Positions 9,164 through 17,638 of a stretch of DNA of 64,000 nucleotides are shown one piece after another (positions within the stretch are counted from its first letter, which is position 1; the number at the start of each line of letters is the position of its first letter). A program made the position numbers and the translations under genes. The DNA is from Streptomyces sp. MUM 2J (lineage in GTDB: Bacteria > Actinomycetota > Actinomycetes > Streptomycetales > Streptomycetaceae). The notes beneath the pieces are model-generated. The model was not told where the DNA came from, made no database searches, and saw only the letters and a program-made list of their open reading frames with translations. The stretch is from contig NZ_JADWYM010000003.1 in the NCBI RefSeq assembly GCF_022414535.1, forward strand, positions 248,001 through 312,000, given 5' to 3'.

Positions 9164-10139
9164 GTCCCACCTCACATCCTCGCTCCGGACCGTGCGGGGC
9201 CCGGCTGCCGCAGCCACCGCGACGGGGACAGGTGTCACACACAGACAGATGGCGCGATTCAGCGCGATCAGGAAAGAAAAACCCCTGGTGGCGTGGATGC
9301 GCAGGCTAGTTCGCCGGAGTTTCAGCGACGTTAACCAGACCTTGATCGTCACATGACCCGTCCCTGGTCTCCGGCTTACGAGGCACCACGGGCCGGGCAT
9401 TGCACACGATCGGGCCGCCCCGGACCCCACCGGACGGCGAGAACCGGACGGGAGCCCGATCGGCGCCCCTGGGTTCGCTCCCGGGATTCGGCACACCGCG
9501 GCACAGGCAACGGCGCCGAGGGCCGGCCGGGCGGCTTCCCGCAGCGGCGGGCCGACCGCACGGGTGGACCGACCGGGCGAGGGCACCCGAACCGCCGGGG
9601 CAGGGCCGTCGACGCGCGGGCCGCGGTGGACCGGGGACCGGCCCGGGGGGGGGCGGTCGCGCCGCGCGAGGCGCCGACGGGATGAATCGGAACTGCGCGC
9701 CGGCTCCCTCGCGCCGGCGCTCAGGGCACTGGACGGCGAGCGCCGCGCGGCGCGCCTCACCCTGCCGTCGCGCTCCGACAACTGACGCACCGGCAGCGGT
9801 GAGCGGCAGGGGTACCGCCCGAACGGGACGGTCGGCCCCGGTTTGAAACGGACTGAACGACGGTCCCACCGTCGGCGTATCCGGACCCCCGTTTTCCGGG
9901 GCTCCGGGGTTGCGCACACCGCTCGCCCGCACGACGAAACGATCTTCTCCGCCGCTGGTCCGGGGGTGGTCGCAGGGGTGGACACCGGACCGAACGCGGA
10001 GGTGTCCACCCGAACGGGCGAGTGGTGAGCAACAACACAAACCGCCTGTTCTATTGGGATTTTCGGACACATGTGAGTGAAGATCCCTGTCTGACGACAA
10101 GCCCCCGCCACAAGCGGCGGGGCGGTCCGGGCGGACGCC
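9164..10139. other. Long non-coding stretch between ureA and the riboswitch
   Basis: Apart from the urease promoter region, I see no believable gene. Open frames exist on both strands but have no ribosome sites and read as Arg/Pro/Gly-rich low-complexity sequence. One clear structure is an 11-bp inverted repeat, GGGTGGACACC (9976-9986) with GGTGTCCACCC (10001-10011). The last 130 bp before the riboswitch are less GC-rich and probably hold the promoter of the NlpC/P60 gene. Confidence 0.5.
9303..9352 (-). promoter_or_regulatory. Urease operon promoter with candidate GlnR box
   Basis: On the minus strand TTAAC-GTCGCT-GAAAC occupies 9334-9319. This fits the GlnR pattern gTnAc-n6-GaAAc except for the first base. 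A GTGAC half-site lies further upstream (9352-9348), and a -10-like TAGCCT at 9308-9303 lies just downstream. GlnR is known to control urease genes in S. coelicolor. Binding here is inferred from the motif only. Confidence 0.55.
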
Positions 10140-10325
10140 GAGTCCTGCCGCCGCCCGGATGACCGGTCGACAGGAGTGGATCGGCAGGAGTGGAGGACCC
10201 AGGCAAGGCGGGTCGACGGGACGTCAGTTCCGAGCGGCCCTTGGGGTGAAGTCGCGGTGACGCGACCGGGCTACTTCGCCAGCCCGAATCCGACAGGTCA
10301 TCCTTCACAGGCGGCTGACGAAGGG
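10140..10325 (+). ncRNA. ydaO-type c-di-AMP riboswitch
   Basis: The 5' leader of the NlpC/P60 gene carries conserved blocks of the ydaO/yuaA riboswitch in the right order: GGACCCAGGC, then TTGGGGTGAAGTC, then CCGAATCCGACAGGTCATCC followed by AGGCGGCTGACGAAGGG next to the start codon. In Streptomyces this class precedes cell-wall hydrolase genes such as rpfA and turns expression off when c-di-AMP is high. Outer boundaries are approximate; the core blocks run from about 10191 to 10325. Confidence 0.85.
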
Positions 10326-10331
10326 TTGCGC

Positions 10332-10805
10332 ATGACTGCGCTCAATCGTGTCCCGTCTCTGATGGCCCGTGCCGGTACCGCCTCGGCCCTCACCCTCGCC
10401 GCCTTCGGCGGCACGATCGCCGTCCCCCATCTCGTCTCCGAAGCCGCCGCCGCCACGCCGGCCACCAAGGCGCTCCAGGTCGCGGCCTCCAAGAGGGGCG
10501 CCCCGTACAAGTGGGGCGCCACCGGACCGCACCGGTTCGACTGCTCCGGGCTGACGCTGTATTCGTACAAGAAGGCGGGCAAGCGGCTGCCGCGGACCGC
10601 GGCGCAGCAGTACAACAAGACCCGGCACGTCTCCTCCACCCACCGCAGGGCGGGCGACCTGGTGTTCTTCCACTCGGGCAGGAACGTCTACCACGTGGGC
10701 ATCTACGCCGGCCGCGGGAAGATCTGGCACGCCCCGAAGACCGGGGACGTGGTCAGGCTTCAGAGGATCTGGACCAGGAGCGTCTGGTACGGGCGGGTGA
10801 GCTGA
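10332..10805 (+). CDS. Secreted NlpC/P60 family peptidoglycan hydrolase
   Basis: The 157-residue protein begins with a signal peptide (basic start, hydrophobic AGTASALTLAAFGGTIAVP, then an AAAAT-type cleavage region) and ends in a compact NlpC/P60 domain. The catalytic Cys is in RFDCSGLTLYSYKKAG, the His in VYHVGIYAGRGK and a third polar residue in WHAPKTGD. Such enzymes cut D-Glu/meso-DAP-type bonds in stem peptides. It has no extra binding domain, so it is a minimal enzyme. The ATG at 10332 has AAGGG six bases upstream, at the end of the riboswitch. c-di-AMP control of this gene is therefore likely. Strong hairpins follow the stop. Confidence 0.93.
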   Translation: MTALNRVPSLMARAGTASALTLAAFGGTIAVPHLVSEAAAATPATKALQVAASKRGAPYKWGATGPHRFDCSGLTLYSYKKAGKRLPRTAAQQYNKTRHVSSTHRRAGDLVFFHSGRNVYHVGIYAGRGKIWHAPKTGDVVRLQRIWTRSVWYGRVS

Positions 10806-10823
10806 GCCCGTGAACTCCCCGGG

Positions 10824-10902
10824 GCGGTGACTGCACCCCTGACGTGCAGTCACCGCCTCAGGGGCCCGGGAGCCCCTGAGGGGCCCGCCCGGGCCCCTCA
10901 GG
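10824..10902 (+). terminator. Nested terminator hairpins after the NlpC/P60 gene
   Basis: GCGGTGACTGCA (10824-10835) pairs perfectly with TGCAGTCACCGC (10845-10856). Directly after it, CCTCAGGGGC (10856-10865) pairs with GCCCCTGAGG (10872-10881). That arm can alternatively pair forward: CCTGAGGGGCCCG (10875-10887) with CGGGCCCCTCAGG (10890-10902). A strong composite terminator is likely. Confidence 0.7.
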
Positions 10903-10987
10903 ACGCGCGTGGGTGCCCTGGCCGGGAGGCTCCCCGCCCGAGCGCGCGCGAGGGCCGTAGGGGCGCCCGGGAAGCCGTTCCACGGGG

Positions 10988-11113
10988 GTGGCCCCCGCCG
11001 GTGGGTTCTCCCCGGCGTGACGCCTGGCCGCCGCCGGACCGGCGGACCCGCCCCGGCGGACGAGGCACCGGGCGGAAGGCCGTCGGCCGCGGCGGGGAGA
11101 ACCCACCGGCCAC
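10988..11113. repeat. Long imperfect inverted repeat
   Basis: GCCGGTGGGTTCTCCCC (10997-11013) is repeated as its exact reverse complement at 11094-11110. Outside these arms, GTGGC and GCCAC continue the pairing after a bulge. The 80-bp interior is GC-rich and has no supported gene. It could be a small mobile-type repeat or a folded RNA; I see no target duplication. Nothing else is supported between 10903 and 11280. Confidence 0.55.
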
Positions 11114-11280
11114 GGACACGCGGACACCACGGGAGGCGTCCGGTCCCGTGCGGCCGCGCTGCCGGCCGGGGCTCCTCGACGCACCCGGGAGCCCGGCACC
11201 GCACCGGTGCCCTCCGCGCGCCGGGCTCACCGCGAACCGGACCTCCGGGCGGGACCGGGCCCCCTGGTGCGCCGGGCGGG

Positions 11281-11742
11281 TCACGGCTCCGGTTGCACCA
11301 CCGTCGTCGCCACCGGCTCGGCCGGGACGGTCCACGGCAGGGCGATGGAGACGGTCTTGCCGCCCTCGTGGGTGGGGCGGACGCTGAGCTTGCCGCCGTT
11401 CTCCACGGCCAGCCAGCGGATGATCACCATTCCGCGGCCGTTGTCCTGCTGGACGGCCGCGGGCAGCCGTTTGGGGAACCGGGGGTGACTGTCGGTCACA
11501 CCGATGTGCAGCTGTTCGTCGCGGTCGAGGGTGAGGGCCACCGTGAAGGTGGGTGACTGCCCGAAGGTGTGCTGGACGGAGTTGGTGGCGAGCTCGGAGA
11601 CGATCAGCCGGACGGTGTCGGCGGCGTCCGTGTCCGCCGGCAGGCCCCACTCCGCGAGCGTGCTGATCGCGAAGGAGCGGGCGGCGGAGACCGAGGCGGG
11701 ATCGCTCGGCAGAGTGACGGATGCTTCCAGGTGGTCTGCCAT
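11281..11742 (-). CDS. ATP-binding anti-sigma-type regulator (HATPase_c)
   Basis: The 153-residue single-domain protein resembles SpoIIAB/RsbW kinases: an N-box with VSELATNSVQHT near residue 50, a G1-like ATP region IGVTDSHPRFP and a G2-like NGRGMVIIRWLA. Such small proteins are very common in Streptomyces, often beside an XRE/DUF397 pair, as here. It is divergent from the XRE gene at 11957. Whether it binds a sigma factor or serves the neighbouring regulator is not known. Confidence 0.87.
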   Translation of the reverse strand: MADHLEASVTLPSDPASVSAARSFAISTLAEWGLPADTDAADTVRLIVSELATNSVQHTFGQSPTFTVALTLDRDEQLHIGVTDSHPRFPKRLPAAVQQDNGRGMVIIRWLAVENGGKLSVRPTHEGGKTVSIALPWTVPAEPVATTVVQPEP

Positions 11743-11903
11743 GGCGACGTCGTCCCTTTCCCACGGGACCGCGGTCCGACACGAGGCGGATGGTTCGAGT
11801 ACGGTCCCGGACTGGTGCTTCGCCCGTCAGACTGCCATCACCGAGCCGGTCGCGGGTGGCGATCCACCAAGTTGTGCATATATCTGTCGCTCGATGCGGT
11901 GAA

Positions 11904-11919
11904 CTCTGCTACGGCAGAG
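11904..11919. promoter_or_regulatory. Hairpin/operator-like repeat upstream of the XRE gene
   Basis: CTCTGC-TACG-GCAGAG is a perfect 6-bp inverted repeat 38 bp before the XRE start, in an unusually AT-rich intergenic region (TGCATATATCTG at about 11875-11886). It could be an operator for the regulator itself. Confidence 0.35.
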
Positions 11920-11956
11920 CGTATTCGGGCGGCCCGGGCATAGTAAGGAGGGACCC

Positions 11957-12814
11957 ATGCAGCACGGTCCCGCGGTGCGCCGGCGCAAACTCGGCGCCGA
12001 ACTGCGCGCCCTGCGCACCGGCGCGGGGCTCACCAGCGGTGAAGCGGCCCGCCTGGTGGGCTGGCATCAGTCGAAGGTCAGCCGAATCGAGACCGGCGCG
12101 AGCGGCGTGAAACCGCCCGATGTGCGGTTACTCCTGGACGCGTACGGGGTCGAGGACCACGAGTTGCGGGAGTTGCTGCTGGTGCTGTCCGGGGTCCGGG
12201 ACGGCCGGCGGGACCACTGGTGGCACGCCTACCGCGGGGTGCTGCCGCCCACCTACCGTGACTTCATCAGTCTGGAGTCGCAGGCCATCGCGATGCGCAC
12301 CCTGGAGACCTCCGTCGTTCCGGGCCTGCTGCAGACTCCGGAGTACGCCCGCGCGGTCACCCGTGCCGCCGTGGGCACGGTGGACGAGCACCGGCTGGAC
12401 GCACTGGTGGAGGTGCGGCTGGCCAGGCAGGACGTGCTGCGGTCGGAGCCGCCGCTGACGCTCAACGCGGTGCTGGACGAGGCCGTGCTGCACCGGGAGG
12501 TGGGGGGCCCGGAGGTGATGGCCCGTCAGCGGGCGCGGCTGGTGGAGGCGGCGCGGCTGCCGCAGGTACGGATCCAGGTCCTGCCGTTCTCCGCGGGGGC
12601 GCATATCGGCATCACCGGCCCTTTCGTCATCTTCTCATTTCCGAGCACTTCCGATCTGGACGTGGTTGTTCTCGACCACTTGACGAGTAGCCTCTACCTC
12701 GAACGGAAAGAAGACCTCCGGGCCTACACCGAGGCCTTCGACTCCCTCAGGATCCACGCCCTCTCCCCCGAGGACTCGTTGGACGTCATCGCCGGAACAG
12801 GTGACGGCACGTAA
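11957..12814 (+). CDS. XRE-family regulator with DUF5753 domain (WhiJ-like)
   Basis: The 285-residue protein has an N-terminal helix-turn-helix (about residues 8-65, LTSGEAARLVGWHQSKVSRIETG) and a long DUF5753 ligand/regulatory domain (about 95-270, with VPGLLQTPEYARAV and LPQVRIQVLPFSAGAH). WhiJ and its relatives have this build and pair with a small DUF397 (BldB-like) protein, which is exactly the next gene, 9 bp downstream. Codon 58 is TTA (12128-12130), the rare leucine codon read by bldA tRNA, so translation may be tied to development. A strong AAGGAGG ribosome site precedes the ATG. Confidence 0.93.
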   Translation: MQHGPAVRRRKLGAELRALRTGAGLTSGEAARLVGWHQSKVSRIETGASGVKPPDVRLLLDAYGVEDHELRELLLVLSGVRDGRRDHWWHAYRGVLPPTYRDFISLESQAIAMRTLETSVVPGLLQTPEYARAVTRAAVGTVDEHRLDALVEVRLARQDVLRSEPPLTLNAVLDEAVLHREVGGPEVMARQRARLVEAARLPQVRIQVLPFSAGAHIGITGPFVIFSFPSTSDLDVVVLDHLTSSLYLERKEDLRAYTEAFDSLRIHALSPEDSLDVIAGTGDGT

Positions 12815-12823
12815 GGAGGCACC

Positions 12824-13054
12824 ATGACCGCACTGCCTCGGAACGTACCTTCCACGACCGATCTGCCCGATGTGCGGTGGCTGCGCAGCAGCTACAGCAC
12901 GGGGGCCAACAACTGTGTCGAGACGGCCCGGCCGGCCGCGGGCCCGCTCGCCGGACTGCTCGCGGTGCGCGACTCCAAGGACCCGGCCGGGCCCGCACTG
13001 CTCTTCTCCCCCGGAAGCTGGACCCGGTTCACGTCCGCGGTGCACCGGCTCTGA
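12824..13054 (+). CDS. DUF397 domain-containing protein
   Basis: A 76-residue DUF397 protein, the family that includes BldB-like small regulators. The hallmark segment WLRSSYSTGANNCVETA is near residue 20, followed by AVRDSKDPAGPALLFSPGSW. A perfect ribosome site (AAGGAGGCACC) lies just upstream, and the gap of 9 bp indicates co-expression with the XRE partner. In studied cases the DUF397 protein modulates the paired XRE protein, sometimes in a toxin-antitoxin-like way; that role is inferred here. Confidence 0.92.
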   Translation: MTALPRNVPSTTDLPDVRWLRSSYSTGANNCVETARPAAGPLAGLLAVRDSKDPAGPALLFSPGSWTRFTSAVHRL

Positions 13055-13105
13055 CCCCGGCCCCGCCCCTGCCCGTCCGGCGACGCAGGGCCGTGGTACG
13101 CCGAC

Positions 13106-14233
13106 TCATGGTCGCGCCTCGCCGATCACTCGTACAGCGCGTTCGATCTGGCCCTCGGAGAGGTCCGCACGGGCGGTGAGCCTCAGCCGCGAGACGCCGT
13201 CGGGAACGGAAGGAGGCCGGAAGCATCCCACGGCGAGCCCCGCGCCGCGGCAGTCGGCCGCCCAGCGCACGGCGTCCTCCGGGGACGGAGCCCGCACGGA
13301 GACGACCGCGGCGTCGGGGCGCACCGCCTCAAGGCCCACGGCCGTCAGGCGGGCGTGCAGTTCGCCCGCCACCGCGCGCGCCCGCGCCGCCCGCTCCGGC
13401 TCGCGGCGCAGCAACCGCAGGGCGGCCAGGGCCGCTCCCGCGGCCGCGGGAGCGAGACCGGTGTCGAAGATGAACGTCCGCGCGGCGTTCACCAGATGGT
13501 CGATCACCCGGGCGGGGCCGAGGACGGCTCCGCCCTGGCTGCCGAGCGACTTGGACAGCGTCAGTGTCACCACGACGTCGTCGGCCCCCGCGAGACCCGC
13601 TGCTTCCACGGCCCCGCGCCCCCCGGTGCCGAGCACGCCGAAGCCGTGCGCGTCGTCCACCACCAGCCCGGCGCCGTGCTCGCGGCACGCCGCGGCCAGC
13701 TCCGCCAGCGGGGCCGCGTCGCCGTCGACGGAGAAGACCGTGTCGGAGACGGTCACGGCGGCGCCGTCGCGGGTCCCCAGCGCCTTGCGCACGGCGTCCG
13801 GGTCGGCGTGCGCCACCACCTGGGTGGTACCGCGGGCCAGTCGGCAGCCGTCGATGAGCGAGGCGTGGTTGCCGGCGTCGGACACGATCAGGGTGCCGTG
13901 CGGGGCCAGCGCGGTGACCGCGGCCAGGTTGGCGGCGTAGCCGGAGGAGAAGACCAGGGCCGCCTCGACGCCGCAGAAGTCGGCCAGCTCACGTTCGAGT
14001 TCGGTGTGCAGCTCGGTGCTGCCGGTGACCAGCCGGGAGCCGGTCGCGCCGCCGCCCCAGTCGCGGGCGGCGCGGGCGGCGCCCTCGGTGACCTCCGGGT
14101 GACGGGCCAGGCCGAGGTAGTCGTTGCTCGCGAGATCGAGTAGCGGGCTCTCGGACGGGCGGGGCCTGAGGGTCCGTACGAGTCCGGCGCGGCGGCGCAG
14201 CTCCGCCTGTTCGTCGATCCAGCCGAACACCAT
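13106..14233 (-). CDS. bioF: 8-amino-7-oxononanoate synthase (BioF)
   Basis: BioF condenses pimeloyl-ACP/CoA with L-alanine in the first committed step of biotin ring assembly. The 375-residue protein is an alpha-oxoamine synthase: LLDLASNDYLGLARHPEV, GSRLVTGST, VVDDAHGFGVLG and the PLP-lysine in TLSKSLGSQGG (near residue 228). The ATG at 14233 has GGAGGG five bases upstream. The gene is divergent from bioB-bioA-bioD, with a palindrome at 14296-14313 between them. Confidence 0.94.
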   Translation of the reverse strand: MVFGWIDEQAELRRRAGLVRTLRPRPSESPLLDLASNDYLGLARHPEVTEGAARAARDWGGGATGSRLVTGSTELHTELERELADFCGVEAALVFSSGYAANLAAVTALAPHGTLIVSDAGNHASLIDGCRLARGTTQVVAHADPDAVRKALGTRDGAAVTVSDTVFSVDGDAAPLAELAAACREHGAGLVVDDAHGFGVLGTGGRGAVEAAGLAGADDVVVTLTLSKSLGSQGGAVLGPARVIDHLVNAARTFIFDTGLAPAAAGAALAALRLLRREPERAARARAVAGELHARLTAVGLEAVRPDAAVVSVRAPSPEDAVRWAADCRGAGLAVGCFRPPSVPDGVSRLRLTARADLSEGQIERAVRVIGEARP

Positions 14234-14295
14234 GGGGCCCTCCGGTCGTTTTGTAGGCAGCGCACAGACACTAGCGGCCCGACAAGCCGCCCAGG

Positions 14296-14313
14296 GTGTG
14301 GCAATACCCACAC
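14296..14313. promoter_or_regulatory. Palindrome in the bioF-bioB intergenic region
   Basis: GTGTGG-CAATAC-CCACAC is an inverted repeat with 6-bp arms, lying between the divergent bioF and bioB starts. A biotin-responsive repressor of both units (BioQ-type or other) is a reasonable guess; the motif is not one I can assign. Confidence 0.35.
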
Positions 14314-14382
14314 GGCGAAGCGTCTGCTGTTGTCCGATCCCTCCTTGGCCGCGGGCGGTCGCGTAGGACAGGATCAGATCCC

Positions 14383-15600
14383 ATGGACCTGCTGAAGACG
14401 CTGGTGGACAAGGGGCTGCGGCGCGAGCAGCCGACCCGTGAGGAGGCGCTCGCCGTCCTCGCGACCTCCGACGACGATCTGCTCGACGTGGTGGCCGCGG
14501 CCGGAAGGGTGCGCCGGCACTGGTTCGGGCGCCGGGTGAAACTCAACTATCTGGTCAACCTCAAGTCCGGGCTGTGCCCCGAGGACTGCTCCTACTGTTC
14601 CCAGCGGCTGGGTTCCAAGGCCGACATCCTGAAGTACACCTGGCTCAAGCCCGACCAGGCCTCCGAGGCGGCTGCCGCCGGACTGGCCGGCGGGGCCAAG
14701 CGGGTGTGCCTGGTGGCCAGCGGGCGCGGCCCGACCGACCGGGACGTGGACCGGGTCTCCGACACCATCCGGGCCATCAAGGAGCAGAACGAGGGCGTCG
14801 AGGTGTGCGCCTGCCTCGGGCTGCTCTCCGACGGGCAGGCCGAGCAACTGCGTGAGGCCGGCGCGGACGCCTACAACCACAACCTCAACACGTCCGAGGC
14901 GACGTACGGGGACATCACGAGCACCCACACCTACGCCGACCGGGTGGACACCGTGCAGAAGGCGCACGCGGCCGGGCTGTCGGCGTGCTCCGGTCTGATC
15001 GCCGGCATGGGCGAGAGCGACGAGGACCTCGTCGACGTGGTGTTCTCGCTGCGCGCACTCGACCCGGACTCGGTGCCGGTCAACTTCCTCATCCCGTTCG
15101 AGGGCACGCCGCTGGCCACCGAGTGGAACCTCACCCCGCAGCGCTGCCTGCGGATCCTGGCGATGGTCCGGTTCGTGTGCCCGGACGTGGAGGTCCGCAT
15201 CGCCGGCGGCCGCGAGGTCCACCTGCGCACCGTGCAGCCGCTCGCGCTGCACCTGGCGAACTCGATCTTCCTCGGCGACTACCTCACCAGCGAGGGCCAG
15301 GCCGGCAAGGCCGACCTGGAGATGATCGCGGACGCCGGCTTCGAGGTGGAGGGCGCCGACCAGGTCACCCTGCCCGAGCACCGGGCGGCGGGCGGCTGCG
15401 GATCGCACGGGGCGGCCGGCTGCGGATCGCACGAGGGCGCCGCGGGCTGCGTGTCCGAGGAGGCCGCGGGCTGCGGGTCGCACGAGGGCGGCGTCTGCGG
15501 TTCCGCCCCGGCTGCCGCGCAGGCGGCGGGCGATGCACGTACCGACCTGGTCGCCGTCCGCCGCCGCGGCGCAGGAACGGACCTCGCGCCCAATGCCTGA
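14383..15600 (+). CDS. bioB: Biotin synthase (BioB) with Cys/His-repeat C-terminal tail
   Basis: BioB is the radical-SAM enzyme that inserts sulfur into dethiobiotin. The SAM-cluster motif [10 protein letters not shown] (near residue 66), YNHNLNTS, and the [10 protein letters not shown] and GGREVHLR segments are all intact. The protein has 405 residues against about 345 usually. The extra tail has cysteines at about 339, 347, 356, 364 and 372, three of them in the repeated tetrapeptide CGSH, with a spacing of 8-9. Metal or Fe-S binding by this tail is possible but unproven. The ATG at 14383 fits the family N-terminus. The stop overlaps the bioA start by 8 bp. Confidence 0.96.
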   Translation: MDLLKTLVDKGLRREQPTREEALAVLATSDDDLLDVVAAAGRVRRHWFGRRVKLNYLVNLKSGLCPEDCSYCSQRLGSKADILKYTWLKPDQASEAAAAGLAGGAKRVCLVASGRGPTDRDVDRVSDTIRAIKEQNEGVEVCACLGLLSDGQAEQLREAGADAYNHNLNTSEATYGDITSTHTYADRVDTVQKAHAAGLSACSGLIAGMGESDEDLVDVVFSLRALDPDSVPVNFLIPFEGTPLATEWNLTPQRCLRILAMVRFVCPDVEVRIAGGREVHLRTVQPLALHLANSIFLGDYLTSEGQAGKADLEMIADAGFEVEGADQVTLPEHRAAGGCGSHGAAGCGSHEGAAGCVSEEAAGCGSHEGGVCGSAPAAAQAAGDARTDLVAVRRRGAGTDLAPNA

Positions 15601-16873
15601 CCTGAGCACGGCCGAGTTGCTGGACCTGGACCGCCGGCACGTGTGGCACCCGTACGGACCCATGCCCGGGCGGGCCGAACCGCTCGTCGTCGAGGCGGCG
15701 AGCGGGGTCCGGCTGAAGCTCGCCGACGGCTCGGGCGAACTGGTCGACGGGATGTCGTCGTGGTGGTCGGCGATCCACGGCTACAACCACCCGGTGCTCA
15801 ACGAGGCGGCGCACGACCAACTGGGGCGGATGAGCCATGTCATGTTCGGCGGGCTCACCCACGAGCCCGCCGTGCGGCTGGCCAAACTGCTCGTCGACAT
15901 CGCGCCGGACGGCCTGGAGCACGTCTTCCTCGCCGACTCCGGCTCGGTGTCGGTCGAGGTCGCGGTCAAGATGTGCCTCCAGTACTGGCGTTCGCTGGGC
16001 CGACCCGAGAAGCGGCGGCTGATGACGTGGCGCGGCGGCTACCACGGCGACACCTGGCAGCCGATGTCGGTGTGCGACCCCGACGGCGGCATGCACGACC
16101 TGTGGACGGGGGTGCTGCCCCGCCAGGTGTTCGCCGAGGCACCGCCCGCGGAGTACGACGAGGCCTACGCCGAGCACGTGCGCGCGACCGTCGAAAGGCA
16201 CGCGCACGAACTGGCAGCCGTGATCGTCGAGCCGGTGGTGCAGGGCGCGGGCGGTATGCGGTTCCATTCCCCCGCGTACCTGCGGGTGCTGCGCGAGGCG
16301 TGTGACGCGCACGACGTACTGCTGGTGTTCGACGAGATCGCCACCGGGTTCGGGCGCACCGGCGAACTGTTCGCCGCCGGCCACACCGGCGTGGCGCCGG
16401 ACGTGATGTGTGTGGGCAAGGCACTCACCGGCGGCTACCTCACCCTGGCGGCGACACTGTGCACCGCGCGGATCGCGGAGGGCATCTCCCGCGGCGAGGT
16501 GCCGGTGCTGGCGCACGGCCCCACGTTCATGGGCAACCCGCTCGCCGCCTCGGTGGCGTGCGCCTCGATCGGGCTGCTGCTCGGCCAGGACTGGCGGGCC
16601 GAGGTGGCGCGCATCGAGACCGGGCTGCGCACGGGGCTGGCACCGGCGGCCTCCCTGCCGGGCGTGAAGGACGTCCGCGTGCTCGGCGCGATCGGGGTGG
16701 TCCAGCTCGACCGCCCCGTGGACCTGCGGACGGCCACGCGGGCCGCGGTGCGCGAGGGTGTCTGGCTGCGGCCGTTCCGCGACCTCGTCTACACGATGCC
16801 GCCGTACGTCACCGGTGACGCGGACGTCGCACGGATCGCGCGCGCGGTGTGTGCCGCGGCACGGGAGGGATGA
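15593..16873 (+). CDS. bioA: Adenosylmethionine-8-amino-7-oxononanoate aminotransferase (BioA)
   Basis: BioA makes 7,8-diaminopelargonate, using SAM as amino donor. The 426-residue class-III aminotransferase shows [10 protein letters not shown] at the N-terminus, [23 protein letters not shown], the PLP Asp in [13 protein letters not shown] and the PLP Lys in [11 protein letters not shown] (near residue 280), plus [11 protein letters not shown]. The ATG at 15593 overlaps the end of bioB, giving translational coupling, and the gene ends 1 bp before the bioD start. Confidence 0.96.
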   Translation: MPDLSTAELLDLDRRHVWHPYGPMPGRAEPLVVEAASGVRLKLADGSGELVDGMSSWWSAIHGYNHPVLNEAAHDQLGRMSHVMFGGLTHEPAVRLAKLLVDIAPDGLEHVFLADSGSVSVEVAVKMCLQYWRSLGRPEKRRLMTWRGGYHGDTWQPMSVCDPDGGMHDLWTGVLPRQVFAEAPPAEYDEAYAEHVRATVERHAHELAAVIVEPVVQGAGGMRFHSPAYLRVLREACDAHDVLLVFDEIATGFGRTGELFAAGHTGVAPDVMCVGKALTGGYLTLAATLCTARIAEGISRGEVPVLAHGPTFMGNPLAASVACASIGLLLGQDWRAEVARIETGLRTGLAPAASLPGVKDVRVLGAIGVVQLDRPVDLRTATRAAVREGVWLRPFRDLVYTMPPYVTGDADVARIARAVCAAAREG

Positions 16874-16874
16874 C

Positions 16875-17600
16875 ATGTCGGTACTGGTGATCACGGGCAC
16901 GGGCACCGAGGTCGGCAAGACGGTCACGACCGCGGCGGCGGCCGCCGCCGCGGTCGCCTCGGGCCGGTCGGTGGCCGTGCTCAAGGCCGCGCAGACCGGG
17001 GTGGCGCCCGGTGAGCGCGGGGACGCCGACGAGGTGGCGCGGCTGGCCAATGGCGTCACCGCGGTCGAGGTCGCCCGCTATCCCGAGCCCCTGGCACCCG
17101 CGACGGCCGCGCGGCGGGCAGGCCTGGCTCCGGTGCACCCGCAGCGGGTCGCCGAGGCCGCCGCCAAACTCGCCACCGAGCACGACCTGGTGCTGGTCGA
17201 GGGTGCGGGTGGTCTGATGGTGCGGTTCGACGAGGCCGGCGGGACGCTGGCGGACACGGCCCGGATGCTGGGCGCGCCCGTCCTGCTCGTGGCCTCCGCC
17301 GGTCTGGGCACCCTCAATGTCGTCGAGCTGACGGCGCGTGAACTTCGCGGGCAGGGAACGGAGTTGCTGGGGCTGGTGATCGGCAGCTGGCCGCACGAGC
17401 CCGACCTCGCCTGCCGGTGCAACCTCGCCGACCTGCCCGAGGTCGCCGGGGCGCCGCTCCTCGGCGCCGTGCCGGACGGGGCGGGGACCCTCACCCCCAC
17501 CGCGTTCCGGGCGGCGGCCCCGGGGTGGCTGTCACCGCGGCTGGACGGCACGTGGGACGCGGAGGCGTTCCGGGTGCGGGAGGCGCCCCCCTCCCCCTGA
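16875..17600 (+). CDS. bioD: ATP-dependent dethiobiotin synthetase (BioD)
   Basis: BioD closes the ureido ring of dethiobiotin with CO2 and ATP. The 241-residue protein has the P-loop-like TGTGTEVGKTVT at residue 7, KAAQTG with the catalytic lysine, and VEGAGGLMVRFDE. It is the last gene of bioB-bioA-bioD; the start lies 1 bp after the bioA stop with GGGAGG upstream. Together with bioF, all four ring-assembly steps are here; genes for making pimelate (bioC/bioH or bioI) are not seen in the window. Confidence 0.95.
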   Translation: MSVLVITGTGTEVGKTVTTAAAAAAAVASGRSVAVLKAAQTGVAPGERGDADEVARLANGVTAVEVARYPEPLAPATAARRAGLAPVHPQRVAEAAAKLATEHDLVLVEGAGGLMVRFDEAGGTLADTARMLGAPVLLVASAGLGTLNVVELTARELRGQGTELLGLVIGSWPHEPDLACRCNLADLPEVAGAPLLGAVPDGAGTLTPTAFRAAAPGWLSPRLDGTWDAEAFRVREAPPSP

Positions 17601-17612
17601 GCCCGGGACCGC

Positions 17613-17638
17613 GCGCACCCGGCGGCCGGCAGGTGCGC
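17613..17638 (+). terminator. Hairpin after bioD
   Basis: GCGCACC (17613-17619) pairs with GGTGCGC (17632-17638), 12 bp after the bioD stop codon. The 7-bp stem has a 12-nt loop and no U-tract. Confidence 0.4.

Noticed and set aside
9306..10100. Open frame of 264 codons between ureA and the riboswitch
   Set aside because: It has an Arg/Pro/Gly-rich composition, no ribosome site and overlaps other similar open frames; the third-position pattern is not that of a Streptomyces gene.
10858..11199. Open frames across the NlpC/P60 terminators and the foldback
   Set aside because: They run through perfect hairpins and have no coding signature.
13029..13226. Short open frame between DUF397 and bioF
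   Set aside because: It overlaps the 3' end of bioF in the wrong frame and has no ribosome site.
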